Under the pieces are notes generated by a model. The model made no database searches. It had not been told where the DNA came from and saw only the letters and a program-made list of their open reading frames with translations. Shown piece by piece: positions 50,532 to 59,584 of a DNA stretch of 64,000 nucleotides. Each line of letters begins with the position of its first letter. The first letter of the stretch is position 1. Source of the stretch: Pigmentiphaga sp. H8 (GTDB lineage Bacteria; Pseudomonadota; Gammaproteobacteria; Burkholderiales; Burkholderiaceae_B); assembly GCF_003854895.1 (NCBI RefSeq), contig NZ_CP033966.1, positions 2,480,001 to 2,544,000 on the forward strand, in the 5' to 3' direction. Both the position numbers and the translations under genes were made by a program.

Positions 50532-51263
50532 TCACTTCAACTGGCTGAGTGTCCGCACGGCCTCGCGCAGCGGTCCGATCAGCTTGTCCGGATCGAAGCG
50601 CGAGGCCGGCGTGACCAGGGACAGCGCGGCGATGCACGCGCCCTTGGCATCGAACACCGGCATGGCCACCGACTGCACCCCCGGCGTGTCGGTGCCTTCC
50701 GAGACCGCGTAGCCCTGCGCCGCGATCTCTTTCAGCATGGCCGGCCTGGCCAGCACGGCGCCCTGGCGCTGGAGCATTTCCCGGTAGGCCGGGCTGGATA
50801 GCGCGGTCAGCACCCGGCCGGACGAGCTGTCGTTCAGAGATAGCAGGGTGCCGACCTTGACGTCGGCGCGCACCGCCACCTGCTGTGCTTCCACGCGGCG
50901 CACCAGCCGCACGCAATTGCCGTTCAGCACGGCCAGCGAGGCCGTCTCCCCCACCTGCAGGACCAGCTCCTGCATCACGTGCGCGAACCGTTCCCCCAGA
51001 TTGGCCTGCACCAGCGCCGTTTCGCCCACCAGCGCCGCGTGCAGCGACAGTCGGTAGCTGCCCTGGTCGGTCTGTTCCAGCCAGCCCGCTTCCATCAGCG
51101 TCAGCAGCTTCTGGTAGGTCGTGGCGCGGCTGCTGCCCGAGGCGGCCGCGAGTTCCATCAGCTTCATGGGCCGGTCGGACTTGCCCAGCAGATCCAGCAA
51201 TTGCAGCGTCTTCAGTACCGAACTGAGCGGCCGGACGCCCCCGGCCTCGCGCGCTTCGAGCAT
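50532..51263 (-). CDS. IclR-family transcriptional regulator
   Basis: A 243-residue IclR protein with winged helix-turn-helix at 10-75 (LKTLQLLDLLGKSDRPMKLMELAAASGSSRATTYQKLLTL) and GAF-like domain (VGETASLAVLNGNCVRLVRRVEAQQ, LNDSSSGRVLTAL). It is divergent from the 51427 operon; a perfect 17-base palindrome and a second dyad lie between. Confidence 0.93.
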   Translation of the reverse strand: MLEAREAGGVRPLSSVLKTLQLLDLLGKSDRPMKLMELAAASGSSRATTYQKLLTLMEAGWLEQTDQGSYRLSLHAALVGETALVQANLGERFAHVMQELVLQVGETASLAVLNGNCVRLVRRVEAQQVAVRADVKVGTLLSLNDSSSGRVLTALSSPAYREMLQRQGAVLARPAMLKEIAAQGYAVSEGTDTPGVQSVAMPVFDAKGACIAALSLVTPASRFDPDKLIGPLREAVRTLSQLK

Positions 51264-51290
51264 GGCGCAGCTTCCTCGTCAGAAAAATTC

Positions 51291-51318
51291 TTGCATTCCC
51301 GGATGGGGAGTATAGAAT
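51291..51318 (+). promoter_or_regulatory. Putative sigma-70 promoter of the 51427 operon
   Basis: TTGCAT (51291-51296) and TAGAAT (51313-51318) with a 16-base spacer lie in an AT-rich pocket, 109 bases before the operon. Both operator dyads overlap or immediately follow the -10 box, a repressor arrangement. Confidence 0.45.
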
Positions 51319-51354
51319 GATTTAAATAGAATCATAAGTATTCTAATAGAATAC
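51317..51354. promoter_or_regulatory. IclR operator pair before the 51427 operon
   Basis: Two dyads: ATGATT-N7-AATCAT (51317-51335) and the perfect GTATTCTA-A-TAGAATAC (51338-51354). Copies of TAGAAT recur four times in this block. Both arms lie between the IclR gene and the operon start. Confidence 0.65.
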
Positions 51355-51426
51355 ATCAAAGCCGGGCAGCCGGCCAGGTGTTTCCCCTTGCGCCGCGTGG
51401 CCGGCGCGATGACGACAGGAGCATGC

Positions 51427-53175
51427 ATGGACTTTGCCGACGTGGAAGAGGCCGTTGCGGCCCAGGCGCCAGCCGGCGCGGCGGCCGGGCGCGAGCCCCG
51501 CATCCGCAGCGCGGATCTATTGATGACGCCCGCCCGCATGGGGGTGATGCAGGCCAGCCGCCTGAGCGTGAGCCGGCTGCTGATGGCCAAGGCCATACGC
51601 GAGCGCTGGACCATCGAGCGGGTGCGCTGGCAGATCGACGAGCGCGCGCGCGGCACCGCGCTGTACCGCATCGACACGGGCGCGATGCCGTTCGATTTCA
51701 TCGTCCATTCATTCGAACCGAAGATGGAGGGGCGGGCGGGCCGCATCATCGGCCGTGCCTGGGACATGATGGCGGCGCTGGTCGAAGGGCCCGTGTCCGA
51801 GCGCGACATCCGCATCACCGGCGAGGAAATCCCCAAGCTCTACGCGGGCCGCGCCACGCCGGGCACCTTGATCTGGGCCCGCTCGAACCGCAGCGCGCGC
51901 GTGTTCAACCACACGGTCGAGTCGCTGGCACAGGGGCGCCAGCCCGACGTGCCCACGCTGGCCGACGTCTGCTATCTGATGCGCAATACCGGGCTGGACG
52001 GCAACGGCACCTTCGGCACCCGTTCGTTCCGCGCGCTGGAAAGCACGCATCCGCTGCGGCGGCCGCTGGACGCGCAGATGCTGTGCGCCTACATGATGCG
52101 GGTGTTCTCGGTGGACCTGGTCAACCACCTGGCGCGCTGCGCCTCGCCGGCGGCGGCGAGGCTGGCGCCGGAGATCGAGCGTTTCCTGGGCGTGGGCAAC
52201 GCCTCGGCGCTGGGGCTGATCCTGTATGTGAACAACCATCCCAAGCTGGTACACCACTGGGTACAGGCGCGCGAACAGGCCATCGTGGGCGCCAAGCGGC
52301 TGCGCGTGGCGGCAGGCGACGCGAAGCTGGCGCTGCTGCTCAAGCTGCTGGACAAGGCCATTGCCTACCGGCGCGAAGACCGGATGGACTATGAACAGTT
52401 CACGGCCAGCGCCGACCTTGCCGCCGACCTGGCGGCCATCCGGGCGCAGGTACAGGCGCTGCACGACACCGGCACGGTGCGTGGCAATGCCGAGCGCTAT
52501 CCCTTGTCCGCGCTGTGCGACGCGCTGGACGGCACGGTGCACGAAGAAGCCTACGAGACCTTCCTGGGCCTGCTGACCGAGCTGGTGCCCGAGCTGTGCG
52601 ACCGCCTGGCCGAGGGCCTGGCGGTGGACGAGGAATACGCGACCGATCCGTCGATGTCCATCGGCCACCTGCGCGATCTGCTGCATGCCGAATACGGCTG
52701 GGCCTTCGACATCGACCTGGATGCCGAGGGCGCGTCGAAGTTCGTCTGGTACAAGTCGGCCACCGCCGAGGAACCGCGCCGCGGCCCGCGCGCCGAGGCG
52801 GGCGAGGTCTTCAACCTGGGGCTGGACCTGCCGCGCCTGGTGACGGGGCTGGACCGCGAGATCGCCCAGCGTCCGGCCGCCACCAGCGTCGCGCGCTTCC
52901 TGCTGGAGAAGCCGGAATACCGCTTTATCGTCAGCCGCGTGCAGACGCTCAGCGGCCTGGCCTTCCACTCGCCCCACGCCAACATCATGGGCGAGCAGTT
53001 CGTGCCGTGCGAGATCACGCGTTTCATCAACATCGGCATACACGGCATCGACAAGACGCGCGACTACCTGCAGCGCAACCTGCGCGGCGTCATCTACCAG
53101 GGCGCGCCCACGGCCGCCGACATCGCCGCCGGTGCCGATCCCCATTGGTTCTATCCCCAGGAGCCCGTCCTATGA
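51427..53175 (+). CDS. Uncharacterised 582-residue protein (first gene of the IclR operon)
   Basis: I do not recognise a family. The product is cytoplasmic (no signal peptide, no long hydrophobic segment) with mixed helix and strand. Distinctive patches are FEPKMEGRAGRIIGRAWDMM near residue 98, RNTGLDGNGTFG near 190, LILYVNNHPKLVHHWVQAREQ near 265, and a final FHSPHANIMGEQFVPCEITRFINIG near 520-545. The conserved-looking His/Asn/Glu pattern in the last patch hints at an enzyme. It overlaps the next gene by ATGA. It may form one enzyme with that partner. Confidence 0.75.
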   Translation: MDFADVEEAVAAQAPAGAAAGREPRIRSADLLMTPARMGVMQASRLSVSRLLMAKAIRERWTIERVRWQIDERARGTALYRIDTGAMPFDFIVHSFEPKMEGRAGRIIGRAWDMMAALVEGPVSERDIRITGEEIPKLYAGRATPGTLIWARSNRSARVFNHTVESLAQGRQPDVPTLADVCYLMRNTGLDGNGTFGTRSFRALESTHPLRRPLDAQMLCAYMMRVFSVDLVNHLARCASPAAARLAPEIERFLGVGNASALGLILYVNNHPKLVHHWVQAREQAIVGAKRLRVAAGDAKLALLLKLLDKAIAYRREDRMDYEQFTASADLAADLAAIRAQVQALHDTGTVRGNAERYPLSALCDALDGTVHEEAYETFLGLLTELVPELCDRLAEGLAVDEEYATDPSMSIGHLRDLLHAEYGWAFDIDLDAEGASKFVWYKSATAEEPRRGPRAEAGEVFNLGLDLPRLVTGLDREIAQRPAATSVARFLLEKPEYRFIVSRVQTLSGLAFHSPHANIMGEQFVPCEITRFINIGIHGIDKTRDYLQRNLRGVIYQGAPTAADIAAGADPHWFYPQEPVL

Positions 53176-53918
53176 ACAGGGAAGTCGTCGATTCTCCCCG
53201 CGTGTTCGATGTATCCGTGCGCGAGGCGCGCATGTGCATAGACCGCATCCTGCTGGTGTGCCGCCTGCCGCCCGGCTACGTGCACGGCGTGAGGGAAGTG
53301 GTGCTGCTTTCCCAGTCCATGGGGCTGGGCGGGTTCCGCGCCTTGTACGAAGGCTATGAACGGCTGCGCGAAGGGTCGCTGGACCGGGTGTCGGTGCAGG
53401 ATGCCGACGACGGCGCGCTGGTGGTGGATGGCGGCGGCATCCACGCCTGGGTGCTGCTGCCCACCCTGATGGACCTGGGCGTGGAGCGCGCCCGGTCGGC
53501 GGGCCGCGCCACGCTGCGCGTGTCGGGCGTGCAGGACCTGCACGAGCTGCACGTCATGGCCGGGCTGGGCCGCCGCTACGGCACGGGCGCCGAGGTGTCG
53601 CAGCCCGACGAGGGCGAGGGCCACGGGCAGAAGGCGGTGGTGACGCTGTTCAACACCGCGCGGCCGCTGGGCATGGACGAATGGGATCCGCTGCTGGCCC
53701 GGGCCATCCGCCACGGCTATCCGGTCGACGGCGGCCTGTGGCGCGCCATCCATGCCTTGTCGAACGGGGCGCTGGCGCCGGACTCGGTGGTCTCGCGCCG
53801 CCATGCCGGGCCGGTCATCCTGCGCGACGACGGCACGCTGCAAGGCCGCCCGCCCGCCGACGACGACATGGACCTGAACATGCTCCGCCATGTCCCCTCC
53901 AGCCAAGGATGCGCGTGA
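53172..53918 (+). CDS. Uncharacterised protein, partner of the 582-residue protein (DUF3726-like?)
   Basis: A 248-residue cytoplasmic protein. Its N-terminus (SVREARMCIDRILLVCRLPPGYVHGVREVVLLSQSMGLGGFRALYEGYERL) vaguely resembles DUF3726 proteins, but I cannot confirm that. It has an Asp-rich tail. Its ATG overlaps the stop of the preceding gene, so the two are translationally coupled and probably form a complex. No catalytic motif is obvious. Confidence 0.7.
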   Translation: MNREVVDSPRVFDVSVREARMCIDRILLVCRLPPGYVHGVREVVLLSQSMGLGGFRALYEGYERLREGSLDRVSVQDADDGALVVDGGGIHAWVLLPTLMDLGVERARSAGRATLRVSGVQDLHELHVMAGLGRRYGTGAEVSQPDEGEGHGQKAVVTLFNTARPLGMDEWDPLLARAIRHGYPVDGGLWRAIHALSNGALAPDSVVSRRHAGPVILRDDGTLQGRPPADDDMDLNMLRHVPSSQGCA

Positions 53919-53937
53919 CGCGCGAAGGACGATGCAG

Positions 53938-54945
53938 ATGAATACGGTCAACAAACAGGTCGGCATCATCGTCGACGGATTGTCGATGCCGGTGCCGGAG
54001 CGGCGCTGGTTCGAGGAGTGGCGCGAGGCCGGCATAGGTTGCGTGAACACCACGGTGGCGGTGTGGGAGAACGCCGCCCAGACCCTGGGCCTGCTGGGCA
54101 AATGGCGCGTCGTGCTGGAACAGAACCAGGACCTCGTCGCGCCCGCCGCCAGCGTGGCCGAGATCGAGGCCGTGGCCGCCTCGGGCCGCACGGCCGTGAT
54201 GTTCGGGTTCCAGAACACCGCGCCGGTGGAGCACGACCTGGACCTGTTCGGCATGTTCCGGCAACTGGGCGTGTGCGTGATGCAACTGACCTACAACCTG
54301 CAGAACTACATCGGCTGCGGCTACTGGGAGGAAAAGGACACCGGGATCTCGTCGCGGTTCGGCCAGCTGGCGCTGGAGGAAATGAACCAGCTCGGCATCC
54401 TGATCGACCTGTCGCATTGCGGCGAGCGCACGACCCTGGAAGCCATCCAGATGTCCGGCAAGCCGGTGGCCATCACGCATGCCAACCCGCGCGAATACGT
54501 GGGCACGCCGGTATATGGCGCGGGCCGCCTGAAGCAGACCGAGGCCCTGCGCGAGCTGGCCCGGCGCGGCGGCGTGATCGGCCTGACGCCCAACCGCAAC
54601 ATGACCCGGCACGGTGCCGCGACCACGCTGGAACAGTTCGGCGACATGGTGGCCTGGACCGTGGACCTGCTGGGCGTGGACGCGGTTGCCATCGGCACCG
54701 ACTATTGCCCCGGCCATCCGCGTTCGGTGCGCACCTGGTGGCGCTACGCGAAGTGGTCGCGCCAGAGCGCGCCGGCCAAGGAAATGGAGATCGCGCCGCA
54801 CGAAGGCTGGTCCGAGTGGATGCGCACGCCGGCCGGATTGCAGAACATCATTGTCGAACTGGAGCGGCGCGGATTCGGCCGGGCCGACATCGACAAGATC
54901 ATGGGGGGCAACTGGATGAGGCTGTTGCGTGAAACGATAGGCTGA
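53938..54945 (+). CDS. M19 (renal dipeptidase) family protein, missing first zinc motif
   Basis: A 335-residue TIM-barrel protein of peptidase family M19. Later landmarks are kept: DLSHCGERTTLEAI with His160 and ITHANPREY with His181, GVIGLTPN and GTDYCPGHP. The N-terminal HxD zinc motif of true dipeptidases is replaced by DGLSM at 13-17, and the central bridging Glu position reads FGFQN. It may therefore have one metal or a different activity. The start at ATG 53938 has AAGGA 9 bases upstream; ATG 53932 is too close. It is third in the IclR operon. Confidence 0.88.
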   Translation: MNTVNKQVGIIVDGLSMPVPERRWFEEWREAGIGCVNTTVAVWENAAQTLGLLGKWRVVLEQNQDLVAPAASVAEIEAVAASGRTAVMFGFQNTAPVEHDLDLFGMFRQLGVCVMQLTYNLQNYIGCGYWEEKDTGISSRFGQLALEEMNQLGILIDLSHCGERTTLEAIQMSGKPVAITHANPREYVGTPVYGAGRLKQTEALRELARRGGVIGLTPNRNMTRHGAATTLEQFGDMVAWTVDLLGVDAVAIGTDYCPGHPRSVRTWWRYAKWSRQSAPAKEMEIAPHEGWSEWMRTPAGLQNIIVELERRGFGRADIDKIMGGNWMRLLRETIG

Positions 54946-54967
54946 TTCATCGATTAGGAGCTGGGCC

Positions 54968-55960
54968 ATGAACCGATTACTGCGGTGTATGTTGGGGGTG
55001 GGGGTGGGGGTGGTGGCGGCACTGGGCGCTGCCCCGTCCGCCCGGGCGCAGGACGACGCATTTCCGAGCCGGCCGATCCGGCTGCTGGTGGGATTCGCGC
55101 CGGGTGGCGGGACCGATGTGGTGGCGCGGGTCATCGCGCCCAGGCTGTCCGAGATCCTTGGCCAGTCGGTCGTCGTGGAAAACAAGCCGGGCGCGAGCGG
55201 CATCGTGGCCGGCGGCATCGTGGCCAAGGCGCCGCCCGACGGCTATACGCTGATGATGGGAGTGGTGTCGGTCAACACCATCCTGCCGCATCTGTTCAAC
55301 AACATTCCGTACGACACCGCCACGGACTTCGCGCCCGTGACGCTGACGGCATCGGTGCCGCACTTCATCGCCGTCCATCCTTCCGTGCCGGTGCACAGCG
55401 TGCCCGAACTGATCGCCTACGCCAAGGCGCATCCGGGCCAGCTCAGCTTCCCGTCGGCCGGCAGCGGCACCACGCCCCACATCGCCGGCGAGATGTTCAA
55501 GAGCATGGCCGGGGTGCAATTGCTGCACGTGCCGTACAAGAGCACCGGGCAGTCCATGCCCGACCTGTTGGCGGGGCGCTTGCAGGTGGGGTTCGATACC
55601 TATCCGACCACGGCGCCCTACGTGAAGACGGGCAAGCTGCGCGCGCTGGCGGTGACCGGCGCGCGCCGGCTGGCGGAGTTTCCCGACCTGCCCACGGTGG
55701 CCGAGTCGGGCCTGCCCGACTATCGCTTCGCCACCTGGTACGGCGTCTTCGCGCCCAAGGGCACGCCGGCCGCCATCGTCAACCGCCTGCACGACGGCAT
55801 CGCCAAGGCCATGGCGGCGCCCGACGTGCGCGAGCAACTGGTGAAGATGGGCGTGGATGGAACCGAAACCAGGACGCCGGAGGAGTTCGCGTCATTGGTG
55901 CGCGCCGACACGGAGCGCTTCGGCAAACTGGTGAAGGCGGCGGGCGTGCGGGTGGACTAG
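54968..55960 (+). CDS. Bug/TctC-family periplasmic receptor, M19 operon
   Basis: A 330-residue receptor with signal peptide ending PSARAQDD. Signatures: SRPIRLLVGFAPGGGTD, VVENKPGASGIVAG, PPDGYTLMM and HVPYKSTGQSMPD (a polar KST where most have a KGS/KGA). A GGGGGT triplicate (54994-55011) encodes the GVGVGV of the signal peptide. Last gene of the IclR operon. Confidence 0.93.
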   Translation: MNRLLRCMLGVGVGVVAALGAAPSARAQDDAFPSRPIRLLVGFAPGGGTDVVARVIAPRLSEILGQSVVVENKPGASGIVAGGIVAKAPPDGYTLMMGVVSVNTILPHLFNNIPYDTATDFAPVTLTASVPHFIAVHPSVPVHSVPELIAYAKAHPGQLSFPSAGSGTTPHIAGEMFKSMAGVQLLHVPYKSTGQSMPDLLAGRLQVGFDTYPTTAPYVKTGKLRALAVTGARRLAEFPDLPTVAESGLPDYRFATWYGVFAPKGTPAAIVNRLHDGIAKAMAAPDVREQLVKMGVDGTETRTPEEFASLVRADTERFGKLVKAAGVRVD

Positions 55961-55961
55961 G

Positions 55962-56018
55962 GCCCTGCGCGGCGAAGGCCTCCCGCGGCGGTGGCGCGGG
56001 AGGTGTGCCGTGCAGGGC
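55962..56018. terminator. Large bidirectional hairpin between convergent genes
   Basis: CCTCCCGCG (55979-55987) pairs exactly with CGCGGGAGG (55995-56003) around a 7-base loop, enclosed by GCCCTGC (55962-55968) and GCAGGGC (56012-56018). It fills the space between the Bug stop and the RcnB-like stop. There is no T-run. Confidence 0.45.
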
Positions 56019-56452
56019 TAGGGATTGAGGATGGCCTGGAGCACGATGCCGGTGGCTACCCCGACCAGGAAGTAGTCGGCGCCGACGTTGATCCAGTGGT
56101 AGCCGCGCGGGGGCGGGGAGAGGCGATGGCCGCGCCAGTTGTCCACCACGTACTGCGGCCCGCGATAGGGGTAGGGGACGCGATCGCCCTTAGACCAGTG
56201 TCGATAGGCGGGGTCTCCGGGGCCGGGGCCCTGCGGCCCGCGGTGGCCGTGGCCGGGTGCCCGGCCCGGGCCGCGTCCCATGTCGTGGCCGGGACCTTGT
56301 CCGGGATGATTCATGCCCGGGTGGCCCGGTCCGCCGGGGCCATGGCCGCCGCCGGGCCGTCCGCCGGGAGGCCCGCCCTGCGCGTAGGTCGCGGCCGAGG
56401 CCGCGAGCAGGATACCGGTCAGCAGATGCGCCAGCAGGCGACTGGGTGCCAT
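56018..56452 (-). CDS. RcnB-like periplasmic protein with Gly/Pro/His-rich linker
   Basis: A 144-residue exported protein. The signal peptide ends near ATYAQ; then residues 26-75 are a low-complexity run of Gly, Pro and His. The C-terminal 60 residues (DRVPYPYRGPQYVVDNWRGHRLSPPPRGYHWINVG, DYFLVGVATGIVLQAI) match the RcnB family of periplasmic nickel/cobalt-homeostasis factors. The His-rich linker could bind metal. AAGGAG precedes the start at 56452; 28 codons upstream are not used. Confidence 0.85.
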   Translation of the reverse strand: MAPSRLLAHLLTGILLAASAATYAQGGPPGGRPGGGHGPGGPGHPGMNHPGQGPGHDMGRGPGRAPGHGHRGPQGPGPGDPAYRHWSKGDRVPYPYRGPQYVVDNWRGHRLSPPPRGYHWINVGADYFLVGVATGIVLQAILNP

Positions 56453-56580
56453 GATGATCTCCTTGAGGCAGTGCAGCGCCCGGAACACGGGCGTTGCATT
56501 GATTCTATGCCTCGCGCATGGCCGCGCCACCCCCACCGGGCCATGCAGGTATTGCAGCCTGTTTCAACCGGCTGGCGGCC

Positions 56581-57543
56581 TCATTCCACCGTGACGTTGG
56601 CGGCGCGCACGATGTCCTTCCACTTCAGGTAGTCGCTCTTGAGCAACTGGGCGAATTCCTCGGGCGACATGGCCTGCGCCTCGGCGCCCTGGGCGTGGAT
56701 GGCATCGCGGGTCTCGGGCTGGGCCAGCAGCTTGTTGACCGCCGTGTTGACGGTGGCGACGATCTCCTTGGACGTGCCCGCCGGCATGAACAGGCCATAC
56801 CAGGTGCTGACGTCGAAGCCCTTGTAGCCGAGCTCGGCGACGGTGGGCACGTCGGGCAGCGAGGTGCTGCGCTTGGCGCTGGTGACGGCCAGGGCGCGCA
56901 GCTTGCCGGACTGGATCTGCGCCATGGCCGACGGCACGGAGGACACCAGCAGGTCGACGTTGCCGGCCAGCACGTCCATCATGGCGGCGTTCGAGCCCTT
57001 GTAGGGGATGTGCCGGATGTCGATCTTCGCCGCGCCCTTGAAGATCTCGCCGGCCAGGTGGATGGTGGTGCCGCTGCCGGGCGACCCATAGGTGATGGCG
57101 CCGGGCTCGGCCTTGGCCGCCGCGACCACGTCGGCCAGGGACTTGAAGCGCGAATTGGCCTGCGTGACGATGACGATGGGCGTGTAGCCCACGTGCGCCA
57201 CGGCCACCAGGTCCTTGGTCGGATCGTAGGCCACGCTCTTGTACAGCCAGGGCGCGACCACCAGGTTGTCCTTCTGGCCCATCACCATCTCGTAGCCGGT
57301 GGGCGCCGCGCGCACGGCCGCCGCGATGCCTATGGTGCCGCCCGCGCCGGCGCGGTTCTCGGCCACGATGGTCCATTTCTCGGATTCGCCCAGCCGGGTG
57401 GCGACGAGGCGGGAAAGAATGTCGGTGCCCCCGCCCGGCGGGAAGGGAATCAGGAGGCGGATGGGCTTGGACGGATAGGCCTGGGCGTGGGCGCCGGTGG
57501 CGGCCAGCGCCAGTGCGGCGATGGCAAGACATTTGCGGAACAT
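56581..57543 (-). CDS. Bug/TctC-family periplasmic receptor (solo)
   Basis: A 320-residue receptor with signal peptide ATGAHAQ. Signatures: SKPIRLLIPFPPGGGTD, VAENRAGAGGTIG and HIPYKGSNAAMMD. The PDGYT of the family reads PTGYEM. GAGGAGACATCCC precedes ATG 57543. It has no operon partner. GESEKW replaces the usual GQP stretch near residue 55. Confidence 0.92.
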   Translation of the reverse strand: MFRKCLAIAALALAATGAHAQAYPSKPIRLLIPFPPGGGTDILSRLVATRLGESEKWTIVAENRAGAGGTIGIAAAVRAAPTGYEMVMGQKDNLVVAPWLYKSVAYDPTKDLVAVAHVGYTPIVIVTQANSRFKSLADVVAAAKAEPGAITYGSPGSGTTIHLAGEIFKGAAKIDIRHIPYKGSNAAMMDVLAGNVDLLVSSVPSAMAQIQSGKLRALAVTSAKRSTSLPDVPTVAELGYKGFDVSTWYGLFMPAGTSKEIVATVNTAVNKLLAQPETRDAIHAQGAEAQAMSPEEFAQLLKSDYLKWKDIVRAANVTVE

Positions 57544-57779
57544 GGGATGTCTCCTCGTTCTGAGGGCGTCAAGCATACCGGAATCCGCCGCCATGCCCGT
57601 GCCGGCCGGGCCTGTCGGCCGTCGCGCCTAGCACGTGGCGATGGAAAACAAGCGTCATTTCCTGGATCATGGGGGCATTCCAGTCAATAGAATATCGGGC
57701 GGACCGTTTTTCCCGACCGCGCCGGACCGGCCTTGCGCGTCCGGAGGGGAAAACGGCCCAGCCGTGGAGGAGGGAGCGC

Positions 57780-59564
57780 GTGCCCCCGCAGTACAACAAC
57801 AGCCGGCGGACAGTCGGCACGAGGGAACCCGCCAACGACGCGAGGTTCCCGGGCGGCCTCGAGCCGGACACGGATTTCATACGCTACGCGCTGGACTGTG
57901 CCGCCATCGTGGCCAGTACCGATGCCCGGGGCACGATTACCTATGTCAATGCGCGGTTCTGCGAGATCAGCGGCTATTCCCGGCAGGAGCTGCTGGCTTC
58001 CAATCACCGCATGTTGAAGTCGGGCCTGCACGGCACGTCGTTCTTCCGCGCCATGTATCGCGAGATCGCGCAAGGCCGGGTCTGGCACGGCGAGATCTGC
58101 AACCAGCGCAAGGACGGTTCGCTCTACTGGATGGAAACGACCATCGTGCCGCATGTCCTGCAGGACGGGACGGTGGACAGCTACACCTCGATCTGCCTGG
58201 ACATCACCGAGCGCAAGCTGCTCGAGGACGCCTTGAGGAGCAGCAAGGAGAGCCTGCGGCGCATCGCCTACGTCGATCCGGTGACGGGGCTGCCTAATCG
58301 CAGCTGGTTCCACCACCACGTGGCGTCGCTGGTGGGCGAATGCCGGCGGGCCGGCACGGGGTTCCACCTGGGGCTGATGGACGTTGACGCCTTCAAGGAG
58401 ATCAACGACTTCTTCGGCCACCTGGCCGGGGACGAATTGCTGCGGGAAGTCGCCCGGCGGCTGGGCGCGATGGGCGACGCCCGCCTGTCGGTCTCGCGGA
58501 TGGGGGGCGACGAGTTCGGGCTGGTGCTGACCGGCGCGACCGACGACGAAGCCACCGCGGTGTTCGAACGGGCGCTGGAACGCGTGCGCGATCCCCTGCG
58601 CATCGCCGAGACGTCGCGGCGGTGTTCGGCCAGCCTGGGCGTTTCCGTGTATCCCGGCCATGGCGAGGACAGCGAAAGCATGTTCCGGGCGGCCGACCTC
58701 GCGCTCTACCATGCCAAGTCGCTCGGCCGCGATCGCCTGGAATGCTTCGAGCCCACGCTCAGGGAAACCGCCGAGCGCAAGTCCGAGCTGCTGGCCGAGA
58801 TCGAGACGGGGCTGCGCCGCGAGGCCTTCGAACTGCATTACCAGCCCATCGTTCCGGTCGCGCCGGGCGGCAAGGTCGCGCTGGAAGCCCTGATGCGCTG
58901 GCGCCACCCGCAGCGCGGTCTGCTGCCGCCCGCCGCGTTCCAGGAAGGCTTCGCCGATCCGGCGGTACGCGCGGCGCTGGGCATGTTCATGCTCGAACGC
59001 GTGTTCCGCGACGTCGACGCACTGTACGCGCGGAACATCCGGCTCGGCCGCGTGGCGATCAACCTGACGAACTCCGATTTTCGTTCCGAGGTCTTCCTGG
59101 ATCGTTTTTTCGCGCTGTTCCGCGACAGCGGGATCGGTCCGGACCGATTCTGCGTCGAGGTCACGGAAAGCATGTTCCTGGGACTGAACCAGAAGCGGGT
59201 CGAGGACGGCCTGCGCCGCCTGCACGAGGCCGGCGTCGAGATCGCGCTGGACGACTTCGGCACCGGCCATGCGTCGCTGACCCACCTGCGCCTGCTTCCC
59301 ATCGACAGGTTGAAGATAGACCGCAGCTTCGTCGCCAACCTGGTGGCGTCGGCCGAAGACCAGGCCATCGTGCGGGGCATCATCGACATCGCGCACAGCC
59401 TGGGCAAGACCGTGACGGCCGAGGGCGTGGAAACCTCGGAGCAGGCCAGGCTCCTGGCCCGCATGGGCTGCGACCTGCTCCAGGGCTGGTATTTCGGCAA
59501 GGCATGCGACGCCGGCGGCCTGTCCGACGTCCTCGACATGATGCCGCCCGTCGGCGATCCCTAG
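57780..59564 (+). CDS. PAS-GGDEF-EAL cyclic-di-GMP protein
   Basis: A 594-residue (GTG start) cytoplasmic sensor. PAS at about 25-135 (ITYVNARFCEISGYSRQEL, ICNQRKDGSLYWMET), GGDEF at about 165-325 with an intact MGGDEF near 243, and EAL at about 340-585 with ALEALMRW, VTESMF, LDDFGTGHASL, KIDRSF, AEGVET and LQGWYF. All EAL metal residues seem kept, so phosphodiesterase activity is likely; cyclase activity is possible because the GGDEF site is intact. It has no RxxD I-site. GTG at 57780 has a GGAGGAGGGAG ribosome site; upstream ATG 57669 has none. Confidence 0.9.
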   Translation: MPPQYNNSRRTVGTREPANDARFPGGLEPDTDFIRYALDCAAIVASTDARGTITYVNARFCEISGYSRQELLASNHRMLKSGLHGTSFFRAMYREIAQGRVWHGEICNQRKDGSLYWMETTIVPHVLQDGTVDSYTSICLDITERKLLEDALRSSKESLRRIAYVDPVTGLPNRSWFHHHVASLVGECRRAGTGFHLGLMDVDAFKEINDFFGHLAGDELLREVARRLGAMGDARLSVSRMGGDEFGLVLTGATDDEATAVFERALERVRDPLRIAETSRRCSASLGVSVYPGHGEDSESMFRAADLALYHAKSLGRDRLECFEPTLRETAERKSELLAEIETGLRREAFELHYQPIVPVAPGGKVALEALMRWRHPQRGLLPPAAFQEGFADPAVRAALGMFMLERVFRDVDALYARNIRLGRVAINLTNSDFRSEVFLDRFFALFRDSGIGPDRFCVEVTESMFLGLNQKRVEDGLRRLHEAGVEIALDDFGTGHASLTHLRLLPIDRLKIDRSFVANLVASAEDQAIVRGIIDIAHSLGKTVTAEGVETSEQARLLARMGCDLLQGWYFGKACDAGGLSDVLDMMPPVGDP

Positions 59565-59584
59565 GCCGGAGGAAGCGCAAGGGA

